From Steroidobacteraceae bacterium (GTDB lineage Bacteria > Pseudomonadota > Gammaproteobacteria > Steroidobacterales > Steroidobacteraceae): a stretch of 64,000 bases of DNA. The notes under the pieces are model-generated. The model did no database searches, was not told where the DNA came from, and saw only the letters and a list, made by a program, of their open reading frames with translations. Each line of letters begins with the position of its first letter. Within the stretch, counting starts at the first letter, position 1. A program made the position numbers and the translations under genes. Of the stretch, positions 35,914-44,494 are shown in pieces. The DNA is taken from the NCBI GenBank assembly GCA_041395505.1, contig JAWLAG010000001.1, forward strand, positions 2,604,001 through 2,668,000. The letters are read 5' to 3'.

Positions 35914-36222
35914 GGCGCAAGCAGCTTCTTTTTGGGTCCGCGGGCGGAAGATCCCAACCGACATGGAATCAGGCCATCGACTGCTGGCGGACGCGATGGC
36001 CCATTTAATCACAGTCCCGACCCGCGTGCCTTGACGGGCCGGCACAGCCCGCTAATGGTCGTCAAAATTCGCAAAATACCAGCTAATTGCGCGTAAAATG
36101 CAGCTATTTGCAGCGATACAGCAAACCTGCCTGTCTCGCCGGCAATTTGCTGGAATTCCCGCCGGACCTTATCCTTGCGGGCCGCTGGGGCACGCCGCCC
36201 CGGCTCCGCATCAAGGCCCATT
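35914..36222. promoter_or_regulatory. Divergent intergenic region between puuD and the second puuA-like gene
   Basis: This 309-bp gap separates two oppositely transcribed polyamine operons and must hold both promoters. The 36060-36125 part is AT-rich relative to its surroundings and contains a degenerate direct repeat listed separately. I see no RNA gene in it. Open frames crossing it are extensions or antisense shadows. Confidence 0.6.
36071..36111. repeat. Degenerate tandem direct repeat, candidate regulator site
   Basis: GCAAAATACCAGCTAATTGC (36071-36090) and GTAAAATGCAGCTATTTGC (36093-36111) are similar over most of their length. The shared core CAGCTA(A/T)TTGC recurs with 21 bp between starts, two helical turns. 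Such spacing fits a regulator binding twice on one face of the DNA. No known operator is matched. Confidence 0.45.
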
Positions 36223-37587
36223 ATGTCGAACGCCCTCGCAGAGCTGGGTCGCTTTCTTGCCCAGCACCCCGACGTCCAGTTCTTCGATTGCTTCCTCCAT
36301 GACTTGAATGGCGTGGAGCGCGGCAAGCGCATCGATCGCGCCGGCATCGAGGCCATCTATGCCCGCGGCATGCCGCTGCCCGGATCGATGTTCGCGCTCG
36401 ATATCGAAGGCGGCACGGTTGAAGCCACGGGCTATGGCTTTGACGACGGCGATGCCGACCGCCCCTGCCGCCCGATACCGGGCTGCCTGTTCACTGTGCC
36501 CTGGCATTCGGGCGAGATCGCGCAAGTCCAGCTGACCATGCACGAGCCCGATGGCCGCGCATTCTTCGCCGATCCCCGTCATGTATTGGCGCGTGTGCTC
36601 GAGCGGTTCCAGCGGCTGAACCTCACGCCTGTCGTAGCGATCGAATACGAGTTCTACCTGCTCGATCGTGAACGAGGTGACGACGGCCTGCCGCAGCCAC
36701 CGCGCGGCCCGCTGACTGGTCGGCGCGAATATCGCACGCAGATCAACTCGATGGCAGATCTCAACGAGTACTCGAGGCTGCTGCTTGACATTGATGCGGC
36801 GTGCCGCGCCCAACAGGTGCCATCGACGTCGGCGCTTGCCGAATACGGACCCGGACAATATGAGGTGAACCTGCGCCATGAAGCGGACGCGCTCGCTGCC
36901 TGTGACCGCGCGGTTCGGTTTCGGCGCATCGTCAAGAGCGTTGCGCGCGCACATGGTTGCGAAGCGACGTTCATGGCCAAACCCTATCGTGACATGGCGG
37001 GCAGTGGCCTTCATGTGCACGTCAGCCTCAAGGACGCCGGCGGCGAGAATATCTTCGCTGCGGCTACGGTCGCGGAAAGCGAAGCATTGCGCCATGCGAT
37101 TGCGGGTTGCCTCGATTCCCTTGCCGACGGAGTCGCAATCTGCGCCCCGGGTCCCAACTCGTTTCGTCGCTTTCGCAACGAAGCCTATGTGCCGCTCGCG
37201 GCCAATTGGTCGATCAACAATCGCGGCACCGCGGTGCGGGTGCCTGCAAGCGATGCAGCCAACCTGCGTATCGAACATCGCCTCGCTGGCGCTGACGCCA
37301 ACGTCTATCTGGTCACGGCCTGGGTGCTGGCCGGAATCCATGCGGGTCTTGCGGCCAGGCGTGATCCGCCGCCGGCCCTGACCGGGAACGCCTACCGCGA
37401 ATCAGCCCAACCCTTGCCGACGCACTGGGCCACGGCGCTCGAGCGCTTTGCTGCGAGCCGCATGGCGCGCGACTACTTGGGCAAGCCGTTCGTCGAACAT
37501 TACCTCACCGTGAAACGCCACGAGCTCGCCGAGTTCGAGTCGCACATTACGCCGCTCGAGTGCGCGCGCTACATGGGGCCGCTATAG
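36223..37587 (+). CDS. Glutamine synthetase-like gamma-glutamylpolyamine synthetase, copy 2
   Basis: 454 aa from the ATG at 36223. It has the GS fold seen in PuuA-like enzymes: DCFLHDLNGVERGKRIDRAG, VVAIEYEFYLLDRE, YGPGQYEVNLRHEADALAACD, MAKPYRDMAGSGLHVHVSL, NWSINNRGTAVRVP and EHRLAGADANVYLVTAW. It is clearly diverged from copy 1, so this is an old duplication or a separate acquisition. The product should be a gamma-glutamylated amine. It overlaps puuB by one base, which ties it more closely to the oxidase step than copy 1. Cytosolic. Confidence 0.9.
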   Translation: MSNALAELGRFLAQHPDVQFFDCFLHDLNGVERGKRIDRAGIEAIYARGMPLPGSMFALDIEGGTVEATGYGFDDGDADRPCRPIPGCLFTVPWHSGEIAQVQLTMHEPDGRAFFADPRHVLARVLERFQRLNLTPVVAIEYEFYLLDRERGDDGLPQPPRGPLTGRREYRTQINSMADLNEYSRLLLDIDAACRAQQVPSTSALAEYGPGQYEVNLRHEADALAACDRAVRFRRIVKSVARAHGCEATFMAKPYRDMAGSGLHVHVSLKDAGGENIFAAATVAESEALRHAIAGCLDSLADGVAICAPGPNSFRRFRNEAYVPLAANWSINNRGTAVRVPASDAANLRIEHRLAGADANVYLVTAWVLAGIHAGLAARRDPPPALTGNAYRESAQPLPTHWATALERFAASRMARDYLGKPFVEHYLTVKRHELAEFESHITPLECARYMGPL

Positions 37588-38873
37588 TGAATTCGGCCGG
37601 CCTCGATCATGTCGCGTCCTGGTACGCCGCGACCGCCACAGTGCCCGCGCTGCGTCCCGCACTCGCCGGCGATGTCGATTGCGATGTCTGCGTTATTGGT
37701 GGCGGCATCGCGGGCTGCTCCACGGCGTTGCACCTTGCCGCGAAGGGCTACAAGGTCGTCTTGCTCGAGGCGCATCGCATCGGCTGGGGTGCATCGGGCC
37801 GCTCTGGCGCCCAGGCCATCTTCGGAGTCTCCTGCGGAGAGCAGAAGATCGAGCAGCTCCTCGGCAAAGACGACGCGCGCAAGGTGTTCGACCTGACGGT
37901 CGAGGGCCTGCAGTTGTTGCGCGAGTCGATCGAACGCCATGGAATGGACTGCGACTGGGTTGCGGGCCAGATGCATGTGGCCGTCAAGCCGCGCCAGATC
38001 GACGAACTGCGGCAGTGGCGCGACAGTCTCGCCCGGGATTACGACTACCCGAATCTCGAATTCCTGGACCGAAATGCCGTGCGCGAGGTTATCGCGAGCA
38101 ATCGTTATCTCGCGGGGCTCCTTGACCGCAACAGCGGTCATCTTCACCCGCTCAAATACACGCTAGGACTCGCGGGCGCAGCGGAGCGCGCCGGCGCCAC
38201 GATACACGAAGGCAGCCGCGCGCTTGACTGGCGCGGCGGCACCACGGTGACGGTAACGACAGCCAAAGGCTCGGTACGGTGCCGTTTCCTGGTGTTCTGC
38301 GGCAATGCCTACCTTGGCGACCTCGCACCGCAGCTGAAACGCAAGATCATGAATGTCGGCACCTATATCGTCGCCACCGAACCTCTGCCGCAGGAGCGCG
38401 CCACGGCACTTATTCGCAATAATGCGGCGGTCACGGACATCAACTGGGTGCTCGACTATTTCCGGCGCAGTGCCGATCACCGGCTATTGTTCGGGGGTCG
38501 CGTGAGCTACTCGGGGCTCGACCCGCTCGGTACCCGCGAAGCCACGCGACGACGTATGCTGAACGTGTTCCCGCAGCTGCAGGATCTCAAAATCGACTAT
38601 GCCTGGGGCGGCTACGTCGACATCTCACTAAATCGTGCGCCGCATTTCGGCCGTCTCGCACCCAATGTGCTCTTCATGCAGGGATTCTCCGGTCACGGCA
38701 TCGTATTGACCGGCATGGGAGGCAAGCTGGTCGCGGAGACCATTGCGGGCACTGCCGAGCGCTTCGACGTGCTGGCGCGGATTGCGCACAAGGACTTTCC
38801 GGGTGGCATGCTGCTGCGCCGGCCGGCACTGGTATTGGCGATGCTGTACTACCGGCTACGCGACATGCTCTGA
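37587..38873 (+). CDS. puuB: Gamma-glutamylputrescine oxidase-like FAD oxidoreductase (PuuB)
   Basis: 428 aa from a GTG at 37587 that overlaps the preceding stop (TAGTG); E. coli PuuB is 426 aa. The Rossmann FAD motif is DVCVIGGGIAGCSTALHLA with the acidic end VVLLEA. The DAO-type continuation GWGASGRSGAQAIFG and a C-terminal GFSGHGIVLTGMGGKLVAE are typical of PuuB. It oxidises gamma-glutamylputrescine to the aldehyde with release of ammonia and hydrogen peroxide. No catalase is adjacent. A mildly hydrophobic C-terminus (ALVLAMLYYRLRDML) might touch the membrane. Confidence 0.92.
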   Translation: MNSAGLDHVASWYAATATVPALRPALAGDVDCDVCVIGGGIAGCSTALHLAAKGYKVVLLEAHRIGWGASGRSGAQAIFGVSCGEQKIEQLLGKDDARKVFDLTVEGLQLLRESIERHGMDCDWVAGQMHVAVKPRQIDELRQWRDSLARDYDYPNLEFLDRNAVREVIASNRYLAGLLDRNSGHLHPLKYTLGLAGAAERAGATIHEGSRALDWRGGTTVTVTTAKGSVRCRFLVFCGNAYLGDLAPQLKRKIMNVGTYIVATEPLPQERATALIRNNAAVTDINWVLDYFRRSADHRLLFGGRVSYSGLDPLGTREATRRRMLNVFPQLQDLKIDYAWGGYVDISLNRAPHFGRLAPNVLFMQGFSGHGIVLTGMGGKLVAETIAGTAERFDVLARIAHKDFPGGMLLRRPALVLAMLYYRLRDML

Positions 38874-38901
38874 GCGTCGCGACCGGCGCGCGGGCGCGAA
38901 A

Positions 38902-39474
38902 TCAGCCAAGCGGCGCAACGCCGATCCAACGCTGATGCAGATACAGCACGAACAGCAGATAGATTGCGACGCCTATCAGGATTGCGAGCACGTCGTTGCG
39001 AGTGGCGGCAGCGGGCAGCGGACGCGGCGACTGCGGGCGCGATTTCATGGCAATGCGATCCACCACCGCCCACGTCAGGAAACTGCCGAACAGGACAAGA
39101 TCGGCCGCTGAGCCGTTGGCGAGCAGATGCGCCACCGCCCAGAGCTTTACGGCCACGAGAGTTGGGTGGCGGGTCGCCTGCGCGATGCGGCCGCGCAAGT
39201 ACGTCGCGACCAGCAGTGGAAAAACAGGGAGCAGCAGCAATGCGGCCGCGTGGCGCAATCCGGTCGGTGGCAGGTAGATGACCGGCGCTGTTGCACGCGC
39301 GCTGGCATAGCCGCGCACAATCAATACGAAACCCAACAACGATACGAGCGAGTAAAGGATCTTCCAGGCCGGCTCGCCGACCCGCGCCGCAGTGCGCTCG
39401 CGCCAGCCCGGCGCGAATATCGACACACTGTGAGCGACAAGGAATATCAACAGTCCGATGATCAGTGTCTGCAC
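38902..39474 (-). CDS. NnrU family integral membrane protein
   Basis: 190 aa with five or six hydrophobic helices. The family opening LLIFLVAHSVSIFAPGWRER and the central RHPTLVAVKLWAVAHLLANGSAADLVLFGSFLTWA match NnrU, including the conserved RHP, AHLLANG and FG elements. NnrU was found in a denitrification gene cluster of Rhodobacter and resembles methyltransferase-like isoprenylcysteine membrane proteins. Its function is unproven and no nitrogen oxide genes lie here. Single gene on the minus strand, convergent with puuB. Confidence 0.85.
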   Translation of the reverse strand: MQTLIIGLLIFLVAHSVSIFAPGWRERTAARVGEPAWKILYSLVSLLGFVLIVRGYASARATAPVIYLPPTGLRHAAALLLLPVFPLLVATYLRGRIAQATRHPTLVAVKLWAVAHLLANGSAADLVLFGSFLTWAVVDRIAMKSRPQSPRPLPAAATRNDVLAILIGVAIYLLFVLYLHQRWIGVAPLG

Positions 39475-39507
39475 GGCTGCCTCTCCACTCCGGTCCCGCG
39501 CAGTATA

Positions 39508-41751
39508 TCAGTGCGTCGCCGGCCGGCGCCGCATTATGAAGCATTGATGAATGCGCAGATTTCGCTCGAAATCGGCAGGCACGCTCGAGCGGCTCACGTC
39601 CTGCACCTCGAATCGCTCGCGAAGTTCGCTCGCCAATGCAAAGCGTTGCGCATTGACCGAGAAGATCAAGGTGCCATCCTCCGTCAACAACCCCATGGCC
39701 ATTGCAACGAGCGCCGCATGGTCGCGCAGCACGTCCAGGCTCCCTGTCATGCGCTTGCTGTTGGAGAACGTCGGCGGATCCAGGAAAACGAGTCCGTATC
39801 GGTCGGATATACGACTCGCCTGTCGCAACCAGTCGCGGCAATCGGCACGAATGAAACGATGCCGCGGTCCCTGGTAGCCATTCAACTGCATGTTGCGCTG
39901 CGCCCAGTCCAGGTAAGTCTGCGACATGTCAACGGTCGTCGTGCTGCGGGCTCCGCCACTTGCCGCGTATACGGTCGCACTGCCGGTATAGGCGAATAGA
40001 TTCAGGAAATCGACATCCTTGGCGGCATTTCGGATTCGGGCGCGCGTCGCGCGATGGTCGAGGAAGAGCCCCGTGTCCAGGTATTCGCCGAGGCGCACCA
40101 GAAAATTGAGGCCGCCTTCGCGTACGGTCAACTCGACTGCGGCATTTTCCTCGCGCTGGTATTGTTCGCCGCGACGAGTGCGCCGTCGCGTGCGCAACAC
40201 CAGTTGCGCAGGTTCGACCTTGCAGGCACGTGCCAGCCCTGCCAGTGCCTCATTGCGCCGACGGCGTACCGCATCCGGCGCAATGCTTGCAGGTGCAGCG
40301 TATTCCTGCACATAGAACCAGGACTGGTTCTTTTCATCGAGATAGCGATCGATGGCGAACGCGTACTCGGGCATATCGGCGTCATAGATGCGATAGCAGG
40401 TGACATCCTCACGTTGCGCCCAGGCGCGCAGGCGTTTGAGATTTTTCGTGATCCGGTTGGCAAGCATGATGGCGCCAGGCGAATCCGCCAGATCCATGTC
40501 GATACGCAATCCACCCGGCTTCGGCCGCATGTCGCGCTGCGAACCCGCATCGACTTCGAGACGCAATAGTTCGCATTCGATCGTGCCGTTCCAGAAGCGG
40601 TGACGGCGGCGTGCGCGCAGACCGAGTTCGAGCCCGGCTCCGGCGCCACCCGCAACGACCGCGGCCGACCAACCCTGGAAATGCCCGCGGAGCACTTCAC
40701 CGAGTTGCCGGAAAGTCTCGCGCGCTGCCTGCTTGTCATCCAGGCGTACACCGTAAGGGGGATTGGTGACCATGAGCCCGGCGGCGGACCAGTCCCGGTC
40801 GCGGCGCAGTTGCGACAGATCCGCCGTGCCGAAATCGATCGAATCGGCAACGCCCGCGCGAGCGGCATTGCCCCTGGCCATCGCAATGGCCAGGGCGTCG
40901 CGATCGCGGCCGACAATCAACGCACCGGCAGGCCGCCGCATGGCATCCGCTTTGATGCGAAGTTGCTGCCAAAGCGCTGGCTGGTGCAAACGCCAGCCGC
41001 GACACGCAGGTTCACCTCGCAATGTGCCCGGCGCGATCGCCAATGCCATCAGTGCCGCCTCGATAACCAGCGTACCCGAGCCGCACATGGGATCGAGCAG
41101 GGTCGCACCCTGTTGCATGCGCTGCTGCCAGCCCGCACGCATCAGGATACCGGCCGCGAGATTCTCCCGCAGTGGCGCCGGCCCGCCCGCGCTGCGATAG
41201 CCGCGGCGATGCAAAGCGCCACCCAGATCGATCGCAAGCGTCACCTCGTCGGTGCTTGCGTGTGCATGCAGGCGCAGGTCCGGTGAATGCGGTGCCACAT
41301 CCGGTCGCCTGCCGGTCGCCTCGCGCATCGAATCGCAAATGGCATCCTTCAACCTGAGCGCGCCGAATTGTGTGTTATCGATGCCTGCGTGGATACCACT
41401 GTAATCACAGGCGATGGTCGCGCCGTCGACAAGATGCTGGCGCCAGTGGACGGAACGCGCGCCGCGGTAGTAGCCATGCTGGTCGCGGCTTTCGAAGCGC
41501 GCGAGCGTCACGAATACCCGGCTCGCCAATCGGGAGTGAAGGTAGATCGCATAGGCGAGACCGAGATCGCCCCTGCACTCGTTGCGGCCACTACGTATCC
41601 GGGTGGGCTCGGCGCCGAGCGCTCGAAGCTCCTCCGCCAGCAGATCACCGAAACCACGCGGGCAGCTGACCTGAAGATCGAATATAGCGCCTGCAGGCGC
41701 TGCGGCGACGGAACTTCCGGCGCTCGCGACAGTCTCGATATCAGGAGGCAT
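39508..41751 (-). CDS. rlmL: Bifunctional 23S rRNA methyltransferase RlmKL
   Basis: 747 aa from the ATG at 41751. An N-terminal THUMP domain (ALGAEPTRIRSGRNECRG) is followed by the RlmL methyltransferase with DPMCGSGTLVIEAAL and the TNPPYGVRL catalytic motif for m2G2445. The RlmK half has LFAYTGSATVYAASGG, DMSQTYLDWAQRNMQLNG and LDPPTFSNSKRM, for m7G2069. Fusion of both halves is the gammaproteobacterial state. It modifies 23S rRNA during 50S assembly. The start codon is only 4 bp from that of the divergent DUF6491 gene. Confidence 0.96.
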   Translation of the reverse strand: MPPDIETVASAGSSVAAAPAGAIFDLQVSCPRGFGDLLAEELRALGAEPTRIRSGRNECRGDLGLAYAIYLHSRLASRVFVTLARFESRDQHGYYRGARSVHWRQHLVDGATIACDYSGIHAGIDNTQFGALRLKDAICDSMREATGRRPDVAPHSPDLRLHAHASTDEVTLAIDLGGALHRRGYRSAGGPAPLRENLAAGILMRAGWQQRMQQGATLLDPMCGSGTLVIEAALMALAIAPGTLRGEPACRGWRLHQPALWQQLRIKADAMRRPAGALIVGRDRDALAIAMARGNAARAGVADSIDFGTADLSQLRRDRDWSAAGLMVTNPPYGVRLDDKQAARETFRQLGEVLRGHFQGWSAAVVAGGAGAGLELGLRARRRHRFWNGTIECELLRLEVDAGSQRDMRPKPGGLRIDMDLADSPGAIMLANRITKNLKRLRAWAQREDVTCYRIYDADMPEYAFAIDRYLDEKNQSWFYVQEYAAPASIAPDAVRRRRNEALAGLARACKVEPAQLVLRTRRRTRRGEQYQREENAAVELTVREGGLNFLVRLGEYLDTGLFLDHRATRARIRNAAKDVDFLNLFAYTGSATVYAASGGARSTTTVDMSQTYLDWAQRNMQLNGYQGPRHRFIRADCRDWLRQASRISDRYGLVFLDPPTFSNSKRMTGSLDVLRDHAALVAMAMGLLTEDGTLIFSVNAQRFALASELRERFEVQDVSRSSVPADFERNLRIHQCFIMRRRPATH

Positions 41752-41755
41752 TCTT

Positions 41756-42172
41756 ATGAAACCTACATTGGTGATTCTGGCTGCCGCCGTGCTCGGTGCT
41801 GGCTGCGCGAGCGGAATCGCCCGCGTCAAGAGCGGGACGACCTACGAACGCTATCAGCCCTACCTCGGCACGCCTGTCGATCAGTTTACAGCGTTTCGTG
41901 TCGATCACTGGGAGCTTGCCGGACCTTACCAGGTCGTGCTCTGGACGGGTGTCAATGATGCGCATCTGCTAACGGTATGGGACAGCTGCAACGAGCTGAA
42001 TTTTGCCGAACGCATTGGCGTGACTTCGACGGGAAGCAGCATTACCAAGTTCGACAGTGTGCGTGTGCGTGGTCAACGTTGTCCGATCAAGGAAATTCGC
42101 AGGATCGACGTCAAGCAGATGAAATCGGACCAGGCGGCCATGCGCGCGAAAGCCACGGCCGAGGGCGGCTAG
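41756..42172 (+). CDS. DUF6491-type lipoprotein
   Basis: 138 aa with a short leader ending in a lipobox (AVLGAGCASG), so likely lipidated at Cys 17. The ribosome site AGGAGG (41743-41748) lies inside the first codons of rlmKL on the other strand. The mature part has a conserved beta-rich core: YLGTPVDQFTAFRVDHWELAGPYQVVLWTG, then AHLLTVWDSCNEL and RCPIKEIRRIDVKQMK. The two cysteines may form a disulfide. I recall this pattern as DUF6491, common in Xanthomonadales-like genomes and without known function. Its stop overlaps the convergent nuclease gene stop. Confidence 0.8.
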   Translation: MKPTLVILAAAVLGAGCASGIARVKSGTTYERYQPYLGTPVDQFTAFRVDHWELAGPYQVVLWTGVNDAHLLTVWDSCNELNFAERIGVTSTGSSITKFDSVRVRGQRCPIKEIRRIDVKQMKSDQAAMRAKATAEGG

Positions 42173-43629
42173 CTGCGGAACGACCCCCGCAGCGCGCCCG
42201 GATCGATCATCTCGGCCGTTTTGACGGCGCGACGCAGGATCCTGTACTGATCCGGATCGAACGGCGGCAGGTCGCGATGCTCGAGCCAGGGCTCGAGCAT
42301 CGCCTGCAAGTCGCTCTGTGCATGGTCGGTGGAATCGACAGCGAAGCTCTGCAAGTGACGCCAGTCGTCCAGCAGATGAAAATCCGAGCGTTCGTGGCTG
42401 CGCTCGCACAATAGCATCGGGCCCGGGTACGGCCACCTCTGCAGGCGCTGCGAGGCCATGGCCAATTTTGCCCGCAGCAGATGTGGTGCCGTAGCGGCAC
42501 GGCCAATGCAAGCGCCATCACATTGATCGACTTGCAAAGCGAAGCAGCCTCCCATGCCTCGCTCCAGTCCGAGCACCTTCAGACAGACGCGTTGTTGCCG
42601 CGCCAATGACTCGAGGGCGCGCCGTGCGGCGCGTTCATTCTGATAGCAGCCAAAGGCATCTTCGCCGGACTGCAACTTGAGGTCGGCAAGCGCGACCAGG
42701 CGCGGGGCATCGCTCGCGCCAGCGAACAGCCAGCTGCAGCGCAGTGGGTTCGCGCGCAAACGCCGGTTGTACACGGGCGCGGCCTCGCGGACCCAGCGCA
42801 ACTCGCGCAACAACGCACCGACTTCACCTGCGCAGCGTTCGTATTCAATATGAGCAGTCTGTTGGGCCAGTCGCAGCGCTTTGCCGGCTCGTGGCAGCTT
42901 CTGGAAGTGCGCGCCAACGCGATCGCGCAGACGGCGCGCCTTGCCGACATAAAGTAACGCACCATCGCCCGCATAGAAGCGATAAACGCCGGGCACGTCG
43001 GGCAGGTCATCGATGGTATCGGCAGCCAGCTGGGGCGGCAGCGCCGGGCGCGCCAGGACCGCATCGACGGCCAGGGCGATACGTGAAGGCGCGAAATCCC
43101 TGCCCATTCGGCGCCAAAGCTGCAGCAGTGCATCGGCATCGGGCATCGCCCGATGGCGTTTTTCGCAATGCAGATCGAGTCGCTCGATCAACGTATCGAG
43201 ATTGTAGCGACCGAGACCGGGATAGAGGTTGCGGGCAAGCCGTACCGTGCACAGCGGCCTTCGGACAAATCGTATTCCGACGCGCGCAAACTCCTGCCGG
43301 ATGAAGCTGTAGTCGAATCGCGCGTTGTGTGCAATGAACTGCCTGTCGCCGAGGCGCTGCAGAACCTCGGTCGCGATGTCAGCGAACGGTGGTGCCGCAG
43401 CGACCATCTCGTTGGTGATTCCAGTCAGCGCCTGGATGCCCGGCGGGATCGCCCGGCCCGGATTGACGAGCGAACTCCAGCGCCACTGCAAGTGTCCGCC
43501 GCGCGCGCCGACGAGTGCGATCTCGGTTATTCGATGAAATGCGGCGTTGCCGCCCGTCGTTTCGACATCGACGAAAACAATGTCCGCATCAGCGAGCGAT
43601 GCCGCCTGTTCGACGGCAGCGCTGCTGAT
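42169..43629 (-). CDS. DnaQ-type 3'-5' exonuclease fused to UvrC-like GIY-YIG nuclease; start codon unclear
   Basis: The first standard start in frame is a TTG at 43491 (440 aa), but that omits exonuclease motif I. The frame is open up to a TAA at 43656, and the upstream part encodes DADIVFVDVETTGG with the catalytic Asp and Glu. There is no ATG, GTG or TTG there; the ATC at 43629 or ATT at 43581 are the near-cognate options. Exo II (FIAHNARFDYSFI) and Exo III (HRAMPDADALLQL) complete the exonuclease. The second domain shows PGVYRFYAGDGALLYVGKARRLRDRV, a GIY-YIG nuclease as in UvrC and Cho. The fusion probably acts in DNA repair. The start coordinate given is a guess. Confidence 0.85.
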   Translation of the reverse strand: MSSAAVEQAASLADADIVFVDVETTGGNAAFHRITEIALVGARGGHLQWRWSSLVNPGRAIPPGIQALTGITNEMVAAAPPFADIATEVLQRLGDRQFIAHNARFDYSFIRQEFARVGIRFVRRPLCTVRLARNLYPGLGRYNLDTLIERLDLHCEKRHRAMPDADALLQLWRRMGRDFAPSRIALAVDAVLARPALPPQLAADTIDDLPDVPGVYRFYAGDGALLYVGKARRLRDRVGAHFQKLPRAGKALRLAQQTAHIEYERCAGEVGALLRELRWVREAAPVYNRRLRANPLRCSWLFAGASDAPRLVALADLKLQSGEDAFGCYQNERAARRALESLARQQRVCLKVLGLERGMGGCFALQVDQCDGACIGRAATAPHLLRAKLAMASQRLQRWPYPGPMLLCERSHERSDFHLLDDWRHLQSFAVDSTDHAQSDLQAMLEPWLEHRDLPPFDPDQYRILRRAVKTAEMIDPGALRGSFRS

Positions 43630-43643
43630 GTCCGACCGCGAGG

Positions 43644-44345
43644 TTATTCGTCTTTACCCCAGGGCAGCGTGGTCGACACAGCGACAATCACGCGACCGTC
43701 GGTCGAGAAAAGGTCCTCACCGGACGGTGGCAGGTCGATGGAATCGACCCACTTGATGCTGAAATCGAACTTGCCAAAACTGCGGGCGACGCCGACAGAC
43801 CAGTCTTCGTACTCGCCGCCATTGGCGTCATCCCAGAACGGCCCGGTGCTGACGCCGGCATGCACCTGCAGGCTCCAGTCCTGCGGCAACGGGAATTCGC
43901 CATTGGCTTCGAGGTACCACGCGCTCTGGTCGGCCGCGACGTAGTCCCAGGAATACCAGAGTTTCGCGCTGAACCAGCCTCGCGACAGTCCGACCCAGGC
44001 CTCCGGGTAATTGAAGTCGCTCTCGCCAGGATAGGTGTACCAGACAAGCCCCGAGTCCCAGGAAATACCATTGGCCAGTTCCTGGCCATAGCCGATGGCC
44101 AGGTCGAGCTCGACGTCGCTGTTTGAATCGGGGCCAAAATCGATCTTGCTGCCCCAGGCATATGCGTAGAAACCCGAATCGTGGGCGTAATCGAGACTCA
44201 ACTGCGGCGCGAAATCCTTGGCAGACTGACTCACGCCACGAAAATCGTAGTCATTTGTCAGTGTCGGAGTCACGGAGAACTCCGCGTGAGCAGCCGTGGC
44301 AACCAGCGCCGCCGATAGCAGGAATCCAAGCGAAAATTTGCGCAT
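43644..44345 (-). CDS. TorF-family putative porin
   Basis: 233 aa from the ATG at 44345, with AGGAG six bases upstream; a GTG just before it is less well placed. A signal peptide (LGFLLSAALVATAAHAEF) leads into a beta-rich protein. The opening FSVTPTLTNDYDFRGVSQSAKDFAPQLSLDY is the hallmark of the TorF/Gcw-chp putative porin family. Alternating aromatic and polar residues continue to the end, but the last residue is not aromatic (GKDE). It should form a small outer-membrane barrel of about 12 strands. No substrate is known. The nuclease frame begins within its 3' end. Confidence 0.85.
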   Translation of the reverse strand: MRKFSLGFLLSAALVATAAHAEFSVTPTLTNDYDFRGVSQSAKDFAPQLSLDYAHDSGFYAYAWGSKIDFGPDSNSDVELDLAIGYGQELANGISWDSGLVWYTYPGESDFNYPEAWVGLSRGWFSAKLWYSWDYVAADQSAWYLEANGEFPLPQDWSLQVHAGVSTGPFWDDANGGEYEDWSVGVARSFGKFDFSIKWVDSIDLPPSGEDLFSTDGRVIVAVSTTLPWGKDE

Positions 44346-44455
44346 CACACACTCCTGTGGTCAGAACGACACGGCCTGCGACCGGAATTCGCCGGGGCTC
44401 AGGGCCGATGCCCGAAGTCTAGCAGCAGAGCCTTTTGGCAACCATAGGGCCATCG

Positions 44456-44472
44456 CTGGCGGGACCCGCCAG
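44456..44472. terminator. Perfect hairpin downstream of the puuC-cupin pair
   Basis: CTGGCGGG and CCCGCCAG flank a single A, an 8-bp perfect stem 22 bp beyond the cupin stop on the minus strand. No U run follows, so it may be a processing or attenuation hairpin rather than a classical intrinsic terminator. Confidence 0.4.
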
Positions 44473-44494
44473 TGCCCGATGTTGTGTCGATGCA

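Noticed and set aside
34381..36096. 571-codon plus-strand open frame antisense to the PuuA-like gene and puuD
   Set aside because: It crosses a gene junction and the intergenic gap, has low-complexity charged composition with no family motif, and both antisense genes have complete catalytic motifs. Open antisense frames are common in GC-rich DNA.
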